Below are positions 1 to 7,070 of a stretch of DNA of 64,000 nucleotides, piece after piece (within the stretch, counting starts at the first letter, position 1; the number at the start of each line of letters is the position of its first letter). The stretch comes from Scatosoma sp045644545 (GTDB lineage: Bacteria; Bacillota; Clostridia; Christensenellales; Borkfalkiaceae). The notes below the pieces were generated by a model. The model did no database searches and was not told the origin of the DNA. It saw only the letters and a list, made by a program, of their open reading frames with translations. Where the stretch lies: contig JAZRHC010000023.1 in the NCBI GenBank assembly GCA_045644545.1, forward strand, positions 1 through 64,000, given 5' to 3'. The position numbers and the translations under genes were made by a program.

Positions 1-2
1 TG

Positions 3-104
3 GTTATGGACTATTATGTCTACTATTACAATAATATTCGTCCTCACAGTTCTTTGAACTACGACACACCCATACAACATCAACTTAATAAAATTGTCAT
101 TTGA
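3..104 (+). mobile_element. IS3-family transposase, C-terminal end (partial)
   Basis: The window opens inside a reading frame of 33 codons that ends at TGA. It encodes the sequence YYNNIRPHSSLNYDTP, which is the classic C-terminal signature of the IS3/IS150 integrase core (rve) domain; the third catalytic acidic residue would lie just upstream, outside the window. Only the last 32 residues are visible, so activity cannot be judged. The base composition is AT-richer than the chromosome genes downstream, consistent with acquisition. The right end of the element is probably near base 136 (see next entry). Family assignment is confident; subgroup is inferred. Confidence 0.85.
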
Positions 105-116
105 TTTTCTATTTTT

Positions 117-136
117 TTGTCCAATTTTTGTTACCA
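117..136. mobile_element. Probable right terminal repeat of the IS3-family element
   Basis: Just after the transposase stop the sequence TTGTCCAATTTTTGTTACCA resembles the right inverted repeat of IS150-group elements (TTGTCCAACTTTT...CA) and ends in CA, as IS3-family ends do. The left end and the target duplication are outside the window, so the boundary is an inference. Confidence 0.5.
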
Positions 137-262
137 ATTTCTAGCGAAATGGTCACTCAATACCGCACGACGAAGAAGCTTCCAAAGCTTGACACTTTTT
201 CAAAGCTTTGTAAAGAATTGGATTTAGACCCCTATTATATCTTAGGCTTGACTGAAAATTAA
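137..262 (+). pseudogene. C-terminal remnant of an XRE/Cro-type HTH regulator, cut by the IS
   Basis: An open frame runs out of the putative IS end and encodes a segment from MVTQYRTTKK to LDPYYILGLTEN before TAA at 260. The pattern of a recognition-helix end, then KLPKLDTFSKLCKEL and a terminal YILGLTEN, is typical of the last two helices of an HTH_3 (XRE) domain. The N-terminal helices are missing. An internal ATG at 149 would give only 37 residues, too short for a working HTH. I read it as the 3' part of a regulator gene disrupted by the insertion; the 5' part should lie left of the IS. Confidence 0.6.
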
Positions 263-296
263 AACACGGTTGCATTGAAAACGCAACCGTGTTTTT
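261..296 (+). terminator. Rho-independent terminator after the XRE remnant
   Basis: A 13-bp stem (AAAACACGGTTGC paired with GCAACCGTGTTTT) with a 9-base loop is followed by a T run. It directly follows the TAA of the HTH remnant. Confidence 0.85.
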
Positions 297-319
297 AAGT
301 TTAAAGTTAAATTATACTG

Positions 320-347
320 AAATCTTCCTTAGTCGGAAGATTTTTTT
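320..347 (+). terminator. Second hairpin terminator, overlapping the 3' end of the methylase gene
   Basis: The stem AATCTTCC/GGAAGATT with a 6-base loop is followed by seven T on the plus strand. It lies over the last codons of the convergent methylase gene, so it would stop plus-strand read-through from the IS/XRE side. Confidence 0.7.
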
Positions 348-1633
348 CGTATGCCTTTGGGGATATGGTTTTTGATCGTGCCGTTGACGGATTTGCCAAG
401 TCCAATCGGAAAGCCGTCTACGCACACTAAACACCAGCCGTTGGGTAAATCGCTCGAAATCGTTTCGCCGCGCAGGTATTTATTCACACGCTCGTCCGTC
501 AAAGCTAAATCCAGCGCAAGGCGAGCTTGTGTTTTTCTCGTAGCCATAGCAAGGGAATGGTCGGGCTCGAATCTGCCGTTTTTGACTTCTCCCAGCCTAA
601 CGCCTACCCGCAAAACCTGCACGCTCCCCCAATCGTAGCAAACGGAAGGAAGAGCGTAGAGCGCCCCGCCGATCTCGTATACGCTCTCCGCAAACGGAGA
701 AATAAAGAACTCTTTTTCAAACGCGCGGTAGGCTTTTTCGGAATCCTTTTTCGCGTTCCCGCGCTTAACGCGGGGCTGATTTTCGCCCCCGTCCGTCTTT
801 TCAAATAGCGCCGCAAAATGCCCTTCGCCCGCCACCTTATGCGGATATAACTTTTCCTGTTTTAAAAGGCGCATTTCGGGGTGTTTTTCGAGGTAATCTC
901 GCACCTGCCCCTCGTCTTCCTCCTCTGAAAAGGTGCAAGTGGAATAGACGAGCCGACCGCCTTTTCGAAGCATTTTCGCGCCCTCTTTTAAAATTTCCGC
1001 TTGCCGCGCGACGCAGAGCGCGATATTCTCCTCGCTCCATTCCGACAAAGCTTCCTCGGCGTTCTTTTTAAACATTCCTTCGCCCGAACAGGGCGCGTCG
1101 ATCAAAATTTTATCGAAGCACTCGCAAAATACCGCCGACAGCTCGTTCGGCTTCGCGCAAGTGACGATCGCGTTTTTAATCCCCAGTCGCTCCACGTTCT
1201 GCGAAAGGATCTTCGCCCGCGAAAACACGGGCTCGTTCAACACGATCAGCCCTTCCCCGTCCATTTCGGCGGCGAGCTGCGTTCCCTTCCCCCCGGGGGC
1301 GGAGCAAAGGTCGAGCACGATCTCCCCCGCCTGCACTTCCAAAAGCGGCGCGGCGCACATAGCCGACGGCTCTTGCGAATAATAAACGCCTGCAAAATGA
1401 TAGGGGTGCGCGCCAAGCTTTTCTTCTTCCACCAAAAACCCGTTTTTCTCCCACGCCACGGGCGTTAAGGCGTACGGACTGATTTTTTGAAATTCCGCCA
1501 CGGAAAGGCGCAAGGGGTTTACGCGCAAACCTTTTTTGGGCTTTTCTTGATAGCAAGCGAAAAAAGCTTCCCACTCGGAAGAAGGAAGCTGTTTTTTCAT
1601 TCGTTCGATAAATTTTTCGGGTAAGTTGGTCAT
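329..1633 (-). CDS. RsmF/RsmB-type RNA cytosine-C5 methyltransferase (NOL1/NOP2/sun family)
   Basis: This SAM-dependent methylase is predicted to make 5-methylcytosine in rRNA or tRNA. The 434 residues show the family order. A short N-terminal RNA-binding region is followed by the SAM motif DLCSAPGGKGTQLA at 108-121. Next come DAPCSGEG at 179-186 and YSTCTF at 230-235, which supply the two conserved cysteines (motif IV PC and motif VI TC). The C-terminal third, with VNKYLRGE and the final basic tail, fits the PUA-like domain of RsmF/YebU enzymes. The gene follows the exonuclease gene by 9 bases and is probably co-transcribed with it. The target base is not deducible from sequence alone, so no symbol is given. 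Confidence 0.88.
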   Translation of the reverse strand: MTNLPEKFIERMKKQLPSSEWEAFFACYQEKPKKGLRVNPLRLSVAEFQKISPYALTPVAWEKNGFLVEEEKLGAHPYHFAGVYYSQEPSAMCAAPLLEVQAGEIVLDLCSAPGGKGTQLAAEMDGEGLIVLNEPVFSRAKILSQNVERLGIKNAIVTCAKPNELSAVFCECFDKILIDAPCSGEGMFKKNAEEALSEWSEENIALCVARQAEILKEGAKMLRKGGRLVYSTCTFSEEEDEGQVRDYLEKHPEMRLLKQEKLYPHKVAGEGHFAALFEKTDGGENQPRVKRGNAKKDSEKAYRAFEKEFFISPFAESVYEIGGALYALPSVCYDWGSVQVLRVGVRLGEVKNGRFEPDHSLAMATRKTQARLALDLALTDERVNKYLRGETISSDLPNGWCLVCVDGFPIGLGKSVNGTIKNHIPKGIRKKSSD

Positions 1634-1642
1634 ACGCTTTTT

Positions 1643-2599
1643 TTATTCGGCTAAATACGTCGCGAACTCCTCGGGGGTGAACAGCCTTGCTTTGGCTTTT
1701 TGCGCGGAGAGCAGTCTTTGCCCGCTCTCCCCTTCCAAGTGGATATAATAATCGCATTCCTCGGCGCGGAAAGAAATCCAAGCCGCCTCGGCGAGCGCGG
1801 AAACGACGAGCCGCTCCGCGGTTTCCGTCTGCAATTCAAGCGGGTGCGAGAAACACACGCGCTTGCCGCGAAGCTTGCCTTCTTTTGCCCGCTTGCGCTT
1901 TTCGCGGTCGATAAAGTTGTGGAATTTCACCCGCAACCGCTCCCGTTCTTCCTTCTTTTGCGCAACCTCTTCCAAATACTTTATATATACTTTCGAGGTG
2001 TTCTGCGTGATCTCGTAATTTTCGATTTTTCCGAGCGTTACGCCGTATTTTTCGAGCAAGCCCGAAAAGTCGGTTTTTTCCTCTTTGCACATTGCCTCCG
2101 CGATCTTCATCGTGGCGTACGCGTCGTCCACCGCGCGGTGGGGCGTGAACTCTACGCCCAAGCTTTCCGCGATCGCGCCCAGCCCGAACTGGCGTTGAAA
2201 TTCGCCGATTTTATTCATATAAATAAACTGCGTGTCCGCAAAGCGGAAAGAAAAGGACGGCAACGAAAACCGCTTGCTTTCGAGGTTTAAATACTTCACG
2301 TCGTTCATCGTCGCGTGGCCCGCCACGAGGGTATCCTTATCCTCCAAAAGCTTATAAATGCGCTCTGCGAGGCGGGGGAAGGTGGGATAGGTTTTGAAAT
2401 CCTCGTATTTATACGGCAAAACGAGCCCCTGCTCGCCCTTGCGGTCGGTGAGGTGAAAATTCCCCTGCGGGTTGATAAGGATATCTTCCTTTTCGAGAAT
2501 ATTGAATTTTTCGTCGGTCAGGCAATACCCGAACGCGCAAATTTTCGCCACGTTCTTGAATACGCCCGCACATTCGATATCGAAAAATAAGTATTTCAT
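1643..2599 (-). CDS. DEDDh 3'-5' exonuclease (DnaQ/epsilon-like) with a C-terminal BRCT-like tail
   Basis: The first residues MKYLFFDIE give the ExoI motif D7/E9. HATMND around 95-100 gives ExoII and HRAVDD at 154-159 gives the ExoIII histidine-aspartate, the full catalytic set of the DnaQ superfamily. After the nuclease core (about 1-190) comes a basic helical linker. The last 75 residues (RGKRVCFSHPLEL onward) look like a BRCT-type fold, as seen in stand-alone Firmicute epsilon-like nucleases. It could proofread, act in repair or trim RNA; the sequence does not decide. It heads a two-gene unit with the methylase. Confidence 0.82.
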   Translation of the reverse strand: MKYLFFDIECAGVFKNVAKICAFGYCLTDEKFNILEKEDILINPQGNFHLTDRKGEQGLVLPYKYEDFKTYPTFPRLAERIYKLLEDKDTLVAGHATMNDVKYLNLESKRFSLPSFSFRFADTQFIYMNKIGEFQRQFGLGAIAESLGVEFTPHRAVDDAYATMKIAEAMCKEEKTDFSGLLEKYGVTLGKIENYEITQNTSKVYIKYLEEVAQKKEERERLRVKFHNFIDREKRKRAKEGKLRGKRVCFSHPLELQTETAERLVVSALAEAAWISFRAEECDYYIHLEGESGQRLLSAQKAKARLFTPEEFATYLAE

Positions 2600-2617
2600 A
2601 CGCTATCCGTTTGCTTG

Positions 2618-2646
2618 AAAAAACCGCGCTTGATACGCGGCGTTTT
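2618..2646 (-). terminator. Terminator of serS
   Basis: On the minus strand the stem AAAACgCCGCG/CGCGGTTTT is followed by further T residues, 16 bases after the serS stop codon. Confidence 0.75.
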
Positions 2647-2661
2647 CTTTTTGATAATCGC

Positions 2662-3951
2662 TTACGCTTTCGGAGTAATCGCCTTTTTTCCGCCCATATA
2701 CGGTTGCAACGCCTCGGGAATCCGAACGCTTCCGTCGGGCTGCAAATGGTTCTCCACGAACGCGATCAGCATACGGGGCGGCGCGACCACGGTGTTGTTC
2801 AAGGTGTGCGCGAGCTTGGTTTTGCCGTCGGAATCCTTATAGCGAATGGAAAGTCTTCTCGCCTGCGCGTCCGTCAAATTCGAGCACGAGCCGACCTCGA
2901 AGAACTTCTTCTGGCGAGGGCTCCAAGCCTCTACGTCGCAGCTCTTATATTTCAAGTCTGCCAAGTCCCCCGAGCAGCAGCCGAGCTGGCGAACGGGGAT
3001 ATCCAAGGAGCGGAAAAGCTCCACGGTGTAGCTCCACAGCTTTTCATACCATTCCTCGCTCTCCTCGGGCTTACAAACGACGATCATTTCCTGCTTTTCG
3101 AACTGGTGAATACGGTAGATCCCGCGCTCCTCAATGCCGTGCGCGCCCTTTTCCTTGCGGAAGCAAGGCGAATAGCTCGTAAGCGTTAAGGGAAGCTTCG
3201 CGCCGTCGATAATCTGACCCATAAATCTGCCGATCATAGAGTGCTCGGAAGTGCCGATCAAATACAAATCCTCGCCCTCGATCTTATACATCATATTTTC
3301 CATTTCGTCGAAGCTCATCACGCCCGAAACGACGTCGCCGTGAATCATATACGGCGGGATTACGTAGGTAAAGCCCTTGTCGATCATAAAATCGCGCGCG
3401 TAGGTTAAAACCGCCGAATGCAGGCGGGCGATATCGCCCGTCAAATAATAGAAGCCCTGCCCCGAGGTGCGGCGCGCGGAATCCACGTCGATCCCGTCGA
3501 GGTTTTCCAAAATATCGAGGTGATAAGGAATTTCGAACTCGGGTTCTTTGGCTTCGCCGAAGCGTTTGAGCTCTACGTTCTCCGAATCGTCCTTGCCGAT
3601 CGGCACGTCGCCCGCGATAATATTCGGGATCGCCATCATCACTTTTTTAAGCGCGGCTTCCGTTTCCGCGGTTTCCTTTTCGATCTCCAAAAGCCTGTCC
3701 GCGTCCGCCTTTACCTGCGCTTTGATTTTCTCCGCGCCTTCTTTATCGCCCGCCTTCATAAGCGCGCCTACCTGCTTGGAAAGGGTGTTGCGCGCCGAGC
3801 GCAGGGAATCCCCTTCCGCGATCAGCTCGCGCCGACGGGCGTCGAGGACGAGCGCTTCGTCCACGAGCGGAAGCTTTTTATCTTGAAACTTCTTTTTGAT
3901 ATTTTCCTTCACGAGTTCGGGATTGGTTCTGATTAAATTGATGTCGATCAT
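2662..3951 (-). CDS. serS: Serine-tRNA ligase
   Basis: This class II aminoacyl-tRNA synthetase charges tRNA-Ser. At 429 residues it has normal length. Residues 30-100 form the long antiparallel coiled-coil arm (KKKFQDKKL to ETAETEAALKKVM) that grips the tRNA-Ser variable arm. Class II motif 2 is seen in CFRKEKGAHGIEERGIYR and motif 3 in NTVVAPPRMLIAFVEN. The TSEH block for serine is present as LIGTSEHSMIG. The start ATG at 3951 is the N-terminal MIDINLIR usual in the family. A sigma-A promoter lies 40 bases upstream; its short leader leaves no room for a T-box. Confidence 0.97.
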   Translation of the reverse strand: MIDINLIRTNPELVKENIKKKFQDKKLPLVDEALVLDARRRELIAEGDSLRSARNTLSKQVGALMKAGDKEGAEKIKAQVKADADRLLEIEKETAETEAALKKVMMAIPNIIAGDVPIGKDDSENVELKRFGEAKEPEFEIPYHLDILENLDGIDVDSARRTSGQGFYYLTGDIARLHSAVLTYARDFMIDKGFTYVIPPYMIHGDVVSGVMSFDEMENMMYKIEGEDLYLIGTSEHSMIGRFMGQIIDGAKLPLTLTSYSPCFRKEKGAHGIEERGIYRIHQFEKQEMIVVCKPEESEEWYEKLWSYTVELFRSLDIPVRQLGCCSGDLADLKYKSCDVEAWSPRQKKFFEVGSCSNLTDAQARRLSIRYKDSDGKTKLAHTLNNTVVAPPRMLIAFVENHLQPDGSVRIPEALQPYMGGKKAITPKA

Positions 3952-3989
3952 CGAAAAATTACCTCGCTGATAAAATCTTGTTCTTAACC

Positions 3990-4018
3990 ATTATACTACT
4001 TTCCCGCCTTAAAAGCAA
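3990..4018 (-). promoter_or_regulatory. serS promoter
   Basis: On the minus strand, TTGCTT, 17 bases, then TATAAT. The predicted transcript start lies about 30 bases before the serS ATG. Confidence 0.75.
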
Positions 4019-4069
4019 TTAAAAAAGAATCAAACAATTTCATTTTCCCGTAATTTTTTCTCAAAAAAC

Positions 4070-4098
4070 TTGTTTTTTGCGTTCGAGTATGCTATAAT
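4070..4098 (+). promoter_or_regulatory. Promoter of the P-type ATPase gene
   Basis: TTGTTT at 4070-4075, a 17-base spacer and a perfect TATAAT at 4093-4098. It lies about 35 bases before the chosen start codon. Confidence 0.75.
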
Positions 4099-4132
4099 AG
4101 TACAAATGACAGTATACGGAGCAACCCGTTCT

Positions 4133-6706
4133 ATGAAAAATAAAAACGAAAAAACCAAACGAACCGCGCCTGCGGCGGCTCAACCCAAACCGCAAGTAGT
4201 TCAAAAACCCAAGCCCCCGAAAAAGAAAAAGGGGCAAACGCCTACGGTGGAGGTGCAACGCTTTTCGGCGGACGTAAACCGCGGGCTTTCGGAAGCGCAG
4301 GTGCAAGAGCGTATCGAGCAAGGGCTCGTGAACAAAACGACGAAAAAGTATTCGAAAACGTATAAGAGCATTTTCGTTGGGAATCTTTGCACGTTCTTCA
4401 ACCTTTTGTGCTTGATCGCGGCGGTCGCGCTTATTCTCGCCCGCGCGCCGATCACGCAGTTTATGTTCGTGCTCATTTTCCTTTGCAATATCGTCGTGAG
4501 TATCGTGCAAGAAATCCGCGCGAAGAGAAAGATCGACAAGCTTTCTATTCTCTCCTCGCCCACCTCGCTGGTCGTGCGAAACGGGCAAAAGATAGAGATC
4601 CCGACGACGGAGATCGTCGTGGACGATATTTTGCTTCTTTCGGCGGGTCAGCAAGTGCCCGCGGACTGTATCGCGGCGGAAGGCACGGCGGAGTTCAACG
4701 AATCCCTTTTAACGGGCGAATCCGTACCTATTAAAAAAGAGGACGGCGATCCCCTTTTCGCGGGCTCGTTCGTGGCAGCGGGGCATATTGCCGCGCGCGT
4801 GGATAAAATCGGCGAGGAAACCTATATTTCCAAGCTTACGGCGAAAGCGAAAAAGTATAAACGCCCTAACTCGGAAATTATGAATTCCATCAATTTGTTT
4901 ATCCGCGTGATCGGTCTTGCGATCATCCCTATCGCCATTTTGATGTTCTTCACCAACTTCGAAAACCTCGAAGGCAGTTGGGCGGATATCGGCAGAGAAG
5001 GCGGCTTTCTCTCCGTGCTGTTCGGCGGCAAAAACGTCGTTTTAAATCAAACGATCCGCACGACGATCGCCGTCGTGATCGGTATGATCCCCTCGGGGCT
5101 TTTACTTTTAACGACGGTCGCGCTGTCGGTCGGTATGATACGGCTCGCGCGCTACAACACTCTCGTGCAGGATATGTACTCCCTTGAAATGCTCGCGCGC
5201 GTGAACGTTTTGTGCCTCGATAAAACGGGCACGATCACGGACGGCAGAATGAGGGTTTCCGATTGCATTTTGCTCAACAACCCCACCGAATACACGATCG
5301 ACGAAATTTTAGGCTCTATCCTCGCTTCGCTCGACGATAATAACCAAACCTCGATCGCGCTTTACGATCGGTTCGGTCATTCGACGGCGTTGCAACCGAT
5401 GGCGACGCTCCCCTTCTCGTCGGCGAGAAAGCTTTCCGCCGTCACCTTCGAAGGGGTGGGCACGTTCGTGATGGGCGCGCCCGAGTTCGTGTTAAAACCT
5501 ATGCCTATCCGTATCGACAAAATCGTAAAGCAATACGCGCAAATGGGCTTGCGCGTGCTCGTCGTGGCGCATTCGCCCGCGCAAATACAAGGCGATAAGC
5601 TCCCGACCGCGCTCCGCGCGATCGCGATTATCACCCTTTCCGATAACGTGCGCCCCGACGCCGTGGAAACCATTCGTTGGTTTAGAGAAAACGACGTGGC
5701 GGTAAAGGTGATTTCGGGGGATAACCCCGTGACGGTGGCGGAAGTGGCGCGCCGCGCGGGAATCAAGAACGCCGCGCACTTTATCTCCCTCGAAGGTCTT
5801 TCCGACCTCGAAGTGGAAAACGCGGCGAATCAATACACCGTGTTCGGGCGCGTAACGCCCGAACAAAAAGCCATACTCGTGCGCGCGATTAAGAAAGCGG
5901 GCAACACCGTGGCAATGACGGGCGACGGCGTAAACGATATTTTGGCTATGAAGGAAGCGGATTGCGCCGTGTCGGTAGCTTCGGGAAGCGAGGCGGCGAG
6001 AAACGTTTCCAACCTCGTTTTGCAAGACAATAATTTCGGCTCTATGCCAAAAATCGTAAACGAAGGGCGACGGGTAATCAACAATATCAAAAATTCGGCT
6101 TCGCTGTATATTATGAAAACTCTGTTGACCCTCACGCTCGCGATCGTGTGTATTGCGCTGGGCAGCGCGTACTTCTTCGAAACGAACAATATGATGATGT
6201 TCGAATTCTTTATCAGCGCGATCCCCTCCTTCGTTATCTCCCTGCAACCCAACACCGCGCGGGTCAAGGGCAAGTTTATCCCCTACGTACTAAGTCGCGC
6301 GATCCCCGGCGCGCTCACGCTCGCGATTTCCATCGTGGCTCTCTACGTGATACGCCAAACGGGTATTGCCGATTCCTTGGGGCTCGTCGGCGCGACAGCA
6401 AAAGACAATTCCAACGAATACCGCGCTCTGATGATGATTCTTTTAACCTTCGGCGGCTTGGTGATGCTGTACCGTATTTGTCAGCCGTTCAACGTCATTC
6501 GCGCGATTCTGTTTATCTCGATGGCGGTTTTATGCGCGACGGTGGTTTCCGTGCCCTTCCTCGGCGAAATCGTATTCACGGGCTGGGAAAGCGTGAACTT
6601 CTCGATGCAACAGATCCTGCTCGTAATCATTATCGTTCAGGCGGCGTTCCCGCTCTCGGGCGCGCTTATCAAGTTCTTCGACCTAATCAACCCCGCGGAC
6701 GAATAA
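4133..6706 (+). CDS. P-type cation-transporting ATPase, CtpE-like
   Basis: An 857-residue ion pump in the cytoplasmic membrane. TGES (about residue 193, actuator), the phosphorylated aspartate in DKTGTITDG (about 363) and TGDGVNDI (about 596) are all present. There are two membrane segments after an N-terminal basic region, two before the catalytic loop (GMIPSGLLLLTTVALSVG) and about six at the C-terminus. The IPSGLxLLTxVA block and the lack of heavy-metal CPx or KdpB features match the mycobacterial CtpE / pneumococcal CaxP-like calcium and magnesium group. Calcium specificity is inferred. The ATG at 4133 is chosen because it follows GGAG and begins the basic N-terminus; an upstream ATG at 4106 would sit on the transcript start. 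Confidence 0.9.
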   Translation: MKNKNEKTKRTAPAAAQPKPQVVQKPKPPKKKKGQTPTVEVQRFSADVNRGLSEAQVQERIEQGLVNKTTKKYSKTYKSIFVGNLCTFFNLLCLIAAVALILARAPITQFMFVLIFLCNIVVSIVQEIRAKRKIDKLSILSSPTSLVVRNGQKIEIPTTEIVVDDILLLSAGQQVPADCIAAEGTAEFNESLLTGESVPIKKEDGDPLFAGSFVAAGHIAARVDKIGEETYISKLTAKAKKYKRPNSEIMNSINLFIRVIGLAIIPIAILMFFTNFENLEGSWADIGREGGFLSVLFGGKNVVLNQTIRTTIAVVIGMIPSGLLLLTTVALSVGMIRLARYNTLVQDMYSLEMLARVNVLCLDKTGTITDGRMRVSDCILLNNPTEYTIDEILGSILASLDDNNQTSIALYDRFGHSTALQPMATLPFSSARKLSAVTFEGVGTFVMGAPEFVLKPMPIRIDKIVKQYAQMGLRVLVVAHSPAQIQGDKLPTALRAIAIITLSDNVRPDAVETIRWFRENDVAVKVISGDNPVTVAEVARRAGIKNAAHFISLEGLSDLEVENAANQYTVFGRVTPEQKAILVRAIKKAGNTVAMTGDGVNDILAMKEADCAVSVASGSEAARNVSNLVLQDNNFGSMPKIVNEGRRVINNIKNSASLYIMKTLLTLTLAIVCIALGSAYFFETNNMMMFEFFISAIPSFVISLQPNTARVKGKFIPYVLSRAIPGALTLAISIVALYVIRQTGIADSLGLVGATAKDNSNEYRALMMILLTFGGLVMLYRICQPFNVIRAILFISMAVLCATVVSVPFLGEIVFTGWESVNFSMQQILLVIIIVQAAFPLSGALIKFFDLINPADE

Positions 6707-6722
6707 AGGAAAAAAATAAAAG

Positions 6723-6752
6723 AAAGCGTAGGCAAAACTGCTTACGCTTTAT
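6723..6752 (+). terminator. Terminator of the P-type ATPase gene
   Basis: Inverted repeat AAAGCGTA...TACGCTTT starting 16 bases after the stop codon, with an extra G-C pair closing the loop and a short T-rich tail. Confidence 0.75.
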
Positions 6753-6786
6753 TCTTTGCAGAAGGCGTGGCAATCCCTTTGACCTT

Positions 6787-6862
6787 TCAAATGCATAATG
6801 CAAAATGCAAAATGCTGAATGATTGTATAAATCTTACCGCTATTCTGCACTCTGCATTGATA
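6787..6862. repeat. ATGC-rich palindromic repeat, copy 1
   Basis: Left arm of repeated AATGC(A) units, a centre reading TTGTATAAATCTTACCGC and a right arm TCTGCACTCTGCATTGA. Two more copies occur at 31709-31792 and 54003-54087. They share the centre (GCGGTAGAATTTTTACAATCATT in one orientation, its reverse here) and the octamer arms. Noncoding. Confidence 0.8.
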
Positions 6863-6939
6863 TAATGTCCAATGACACGAATATTAACCATTAAATTTTA
6901 TACCTAAAAAGGTATTTTCACCCCCAAGCTTTTAAAATC

Positions 6940-6948
6940 TGTTATAAT
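6940..6948 (+). promoter_or_regulatory. Extended -10 promoter with no gene behind it
   Basis: TGTTATAAT is a perfect TGn extended -10. The -35 region is poor, as often with extended -10 promoters. No plus-strand protein gene follows before gyrA (minus strand). Confidence 0.65.
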
Positions 6949-6954
6949 ATACGC

Positions 6955-7056
6955 AGAAAGGAAAAAACGATAAATTCCAATTGTTGTCACACAGCTTTCG
7001 TAAGGTTGCACACCGTCTACGATAAACGCCCCGATAAAAGTCGGGGCGTTCGTCTT
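6955..7056 (+). ncRNA. Candidate small RNA between the ATPase gene and gyrA
   Basis: A transcript from the extended -10 promoter would run about 95 bases and end at the stem AACGCCCCGA/TCGGGGCGTT (7025-7050) followed by a weak T-rich tail. No start codon with a usable ribosome site is seen. The same hairpin, read on the minus strand, can also serve as the gyrA terminator, so the case rests mainly on the promoter. Confidence 0.35.
7025..7050 (-). terminator. Hairpin downstream of gyrA
   Basis: A 10-bp GC-rich stem with a 6-base loop lies 20 bases after the gyrA stop; it is symmetric and may work on both strands. Confidence 0.6.
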
Positions 7057-7070
7057 GCTTTCGTTTGTTT

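Larger units (their letters stand above)
6863..7070. other. Intergenic stretch with a strong promoter and a hairpin but no gene
   Basis: Together with the terminator and repeat this gap covers 6707-7070. No open frame with a ribosome site is present. It holds an extended -10 promoter and a GC hairpin that delimit a possible small RNA (next entries). Confidence 0.6.

Noticed and set aside
1176..1781. 201-codon frame spanning the methylase and exonuclease genes
   Set aside because: Arginine-rich shadow frame overlapping two certain genes.
3952..4020. T-box riboswitch for serS, metG or lysS
   Set aside because: Leaders of serS and metG are under 50 bases and lysS is the second gene after greA; no T-box sequence (TGGnACCGCG) was seen.
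5492..6247. 251-codon antisense frame in the P-type ATPase gene
   Set aside because: Histidine/arginine-rich shadow with no start signals.
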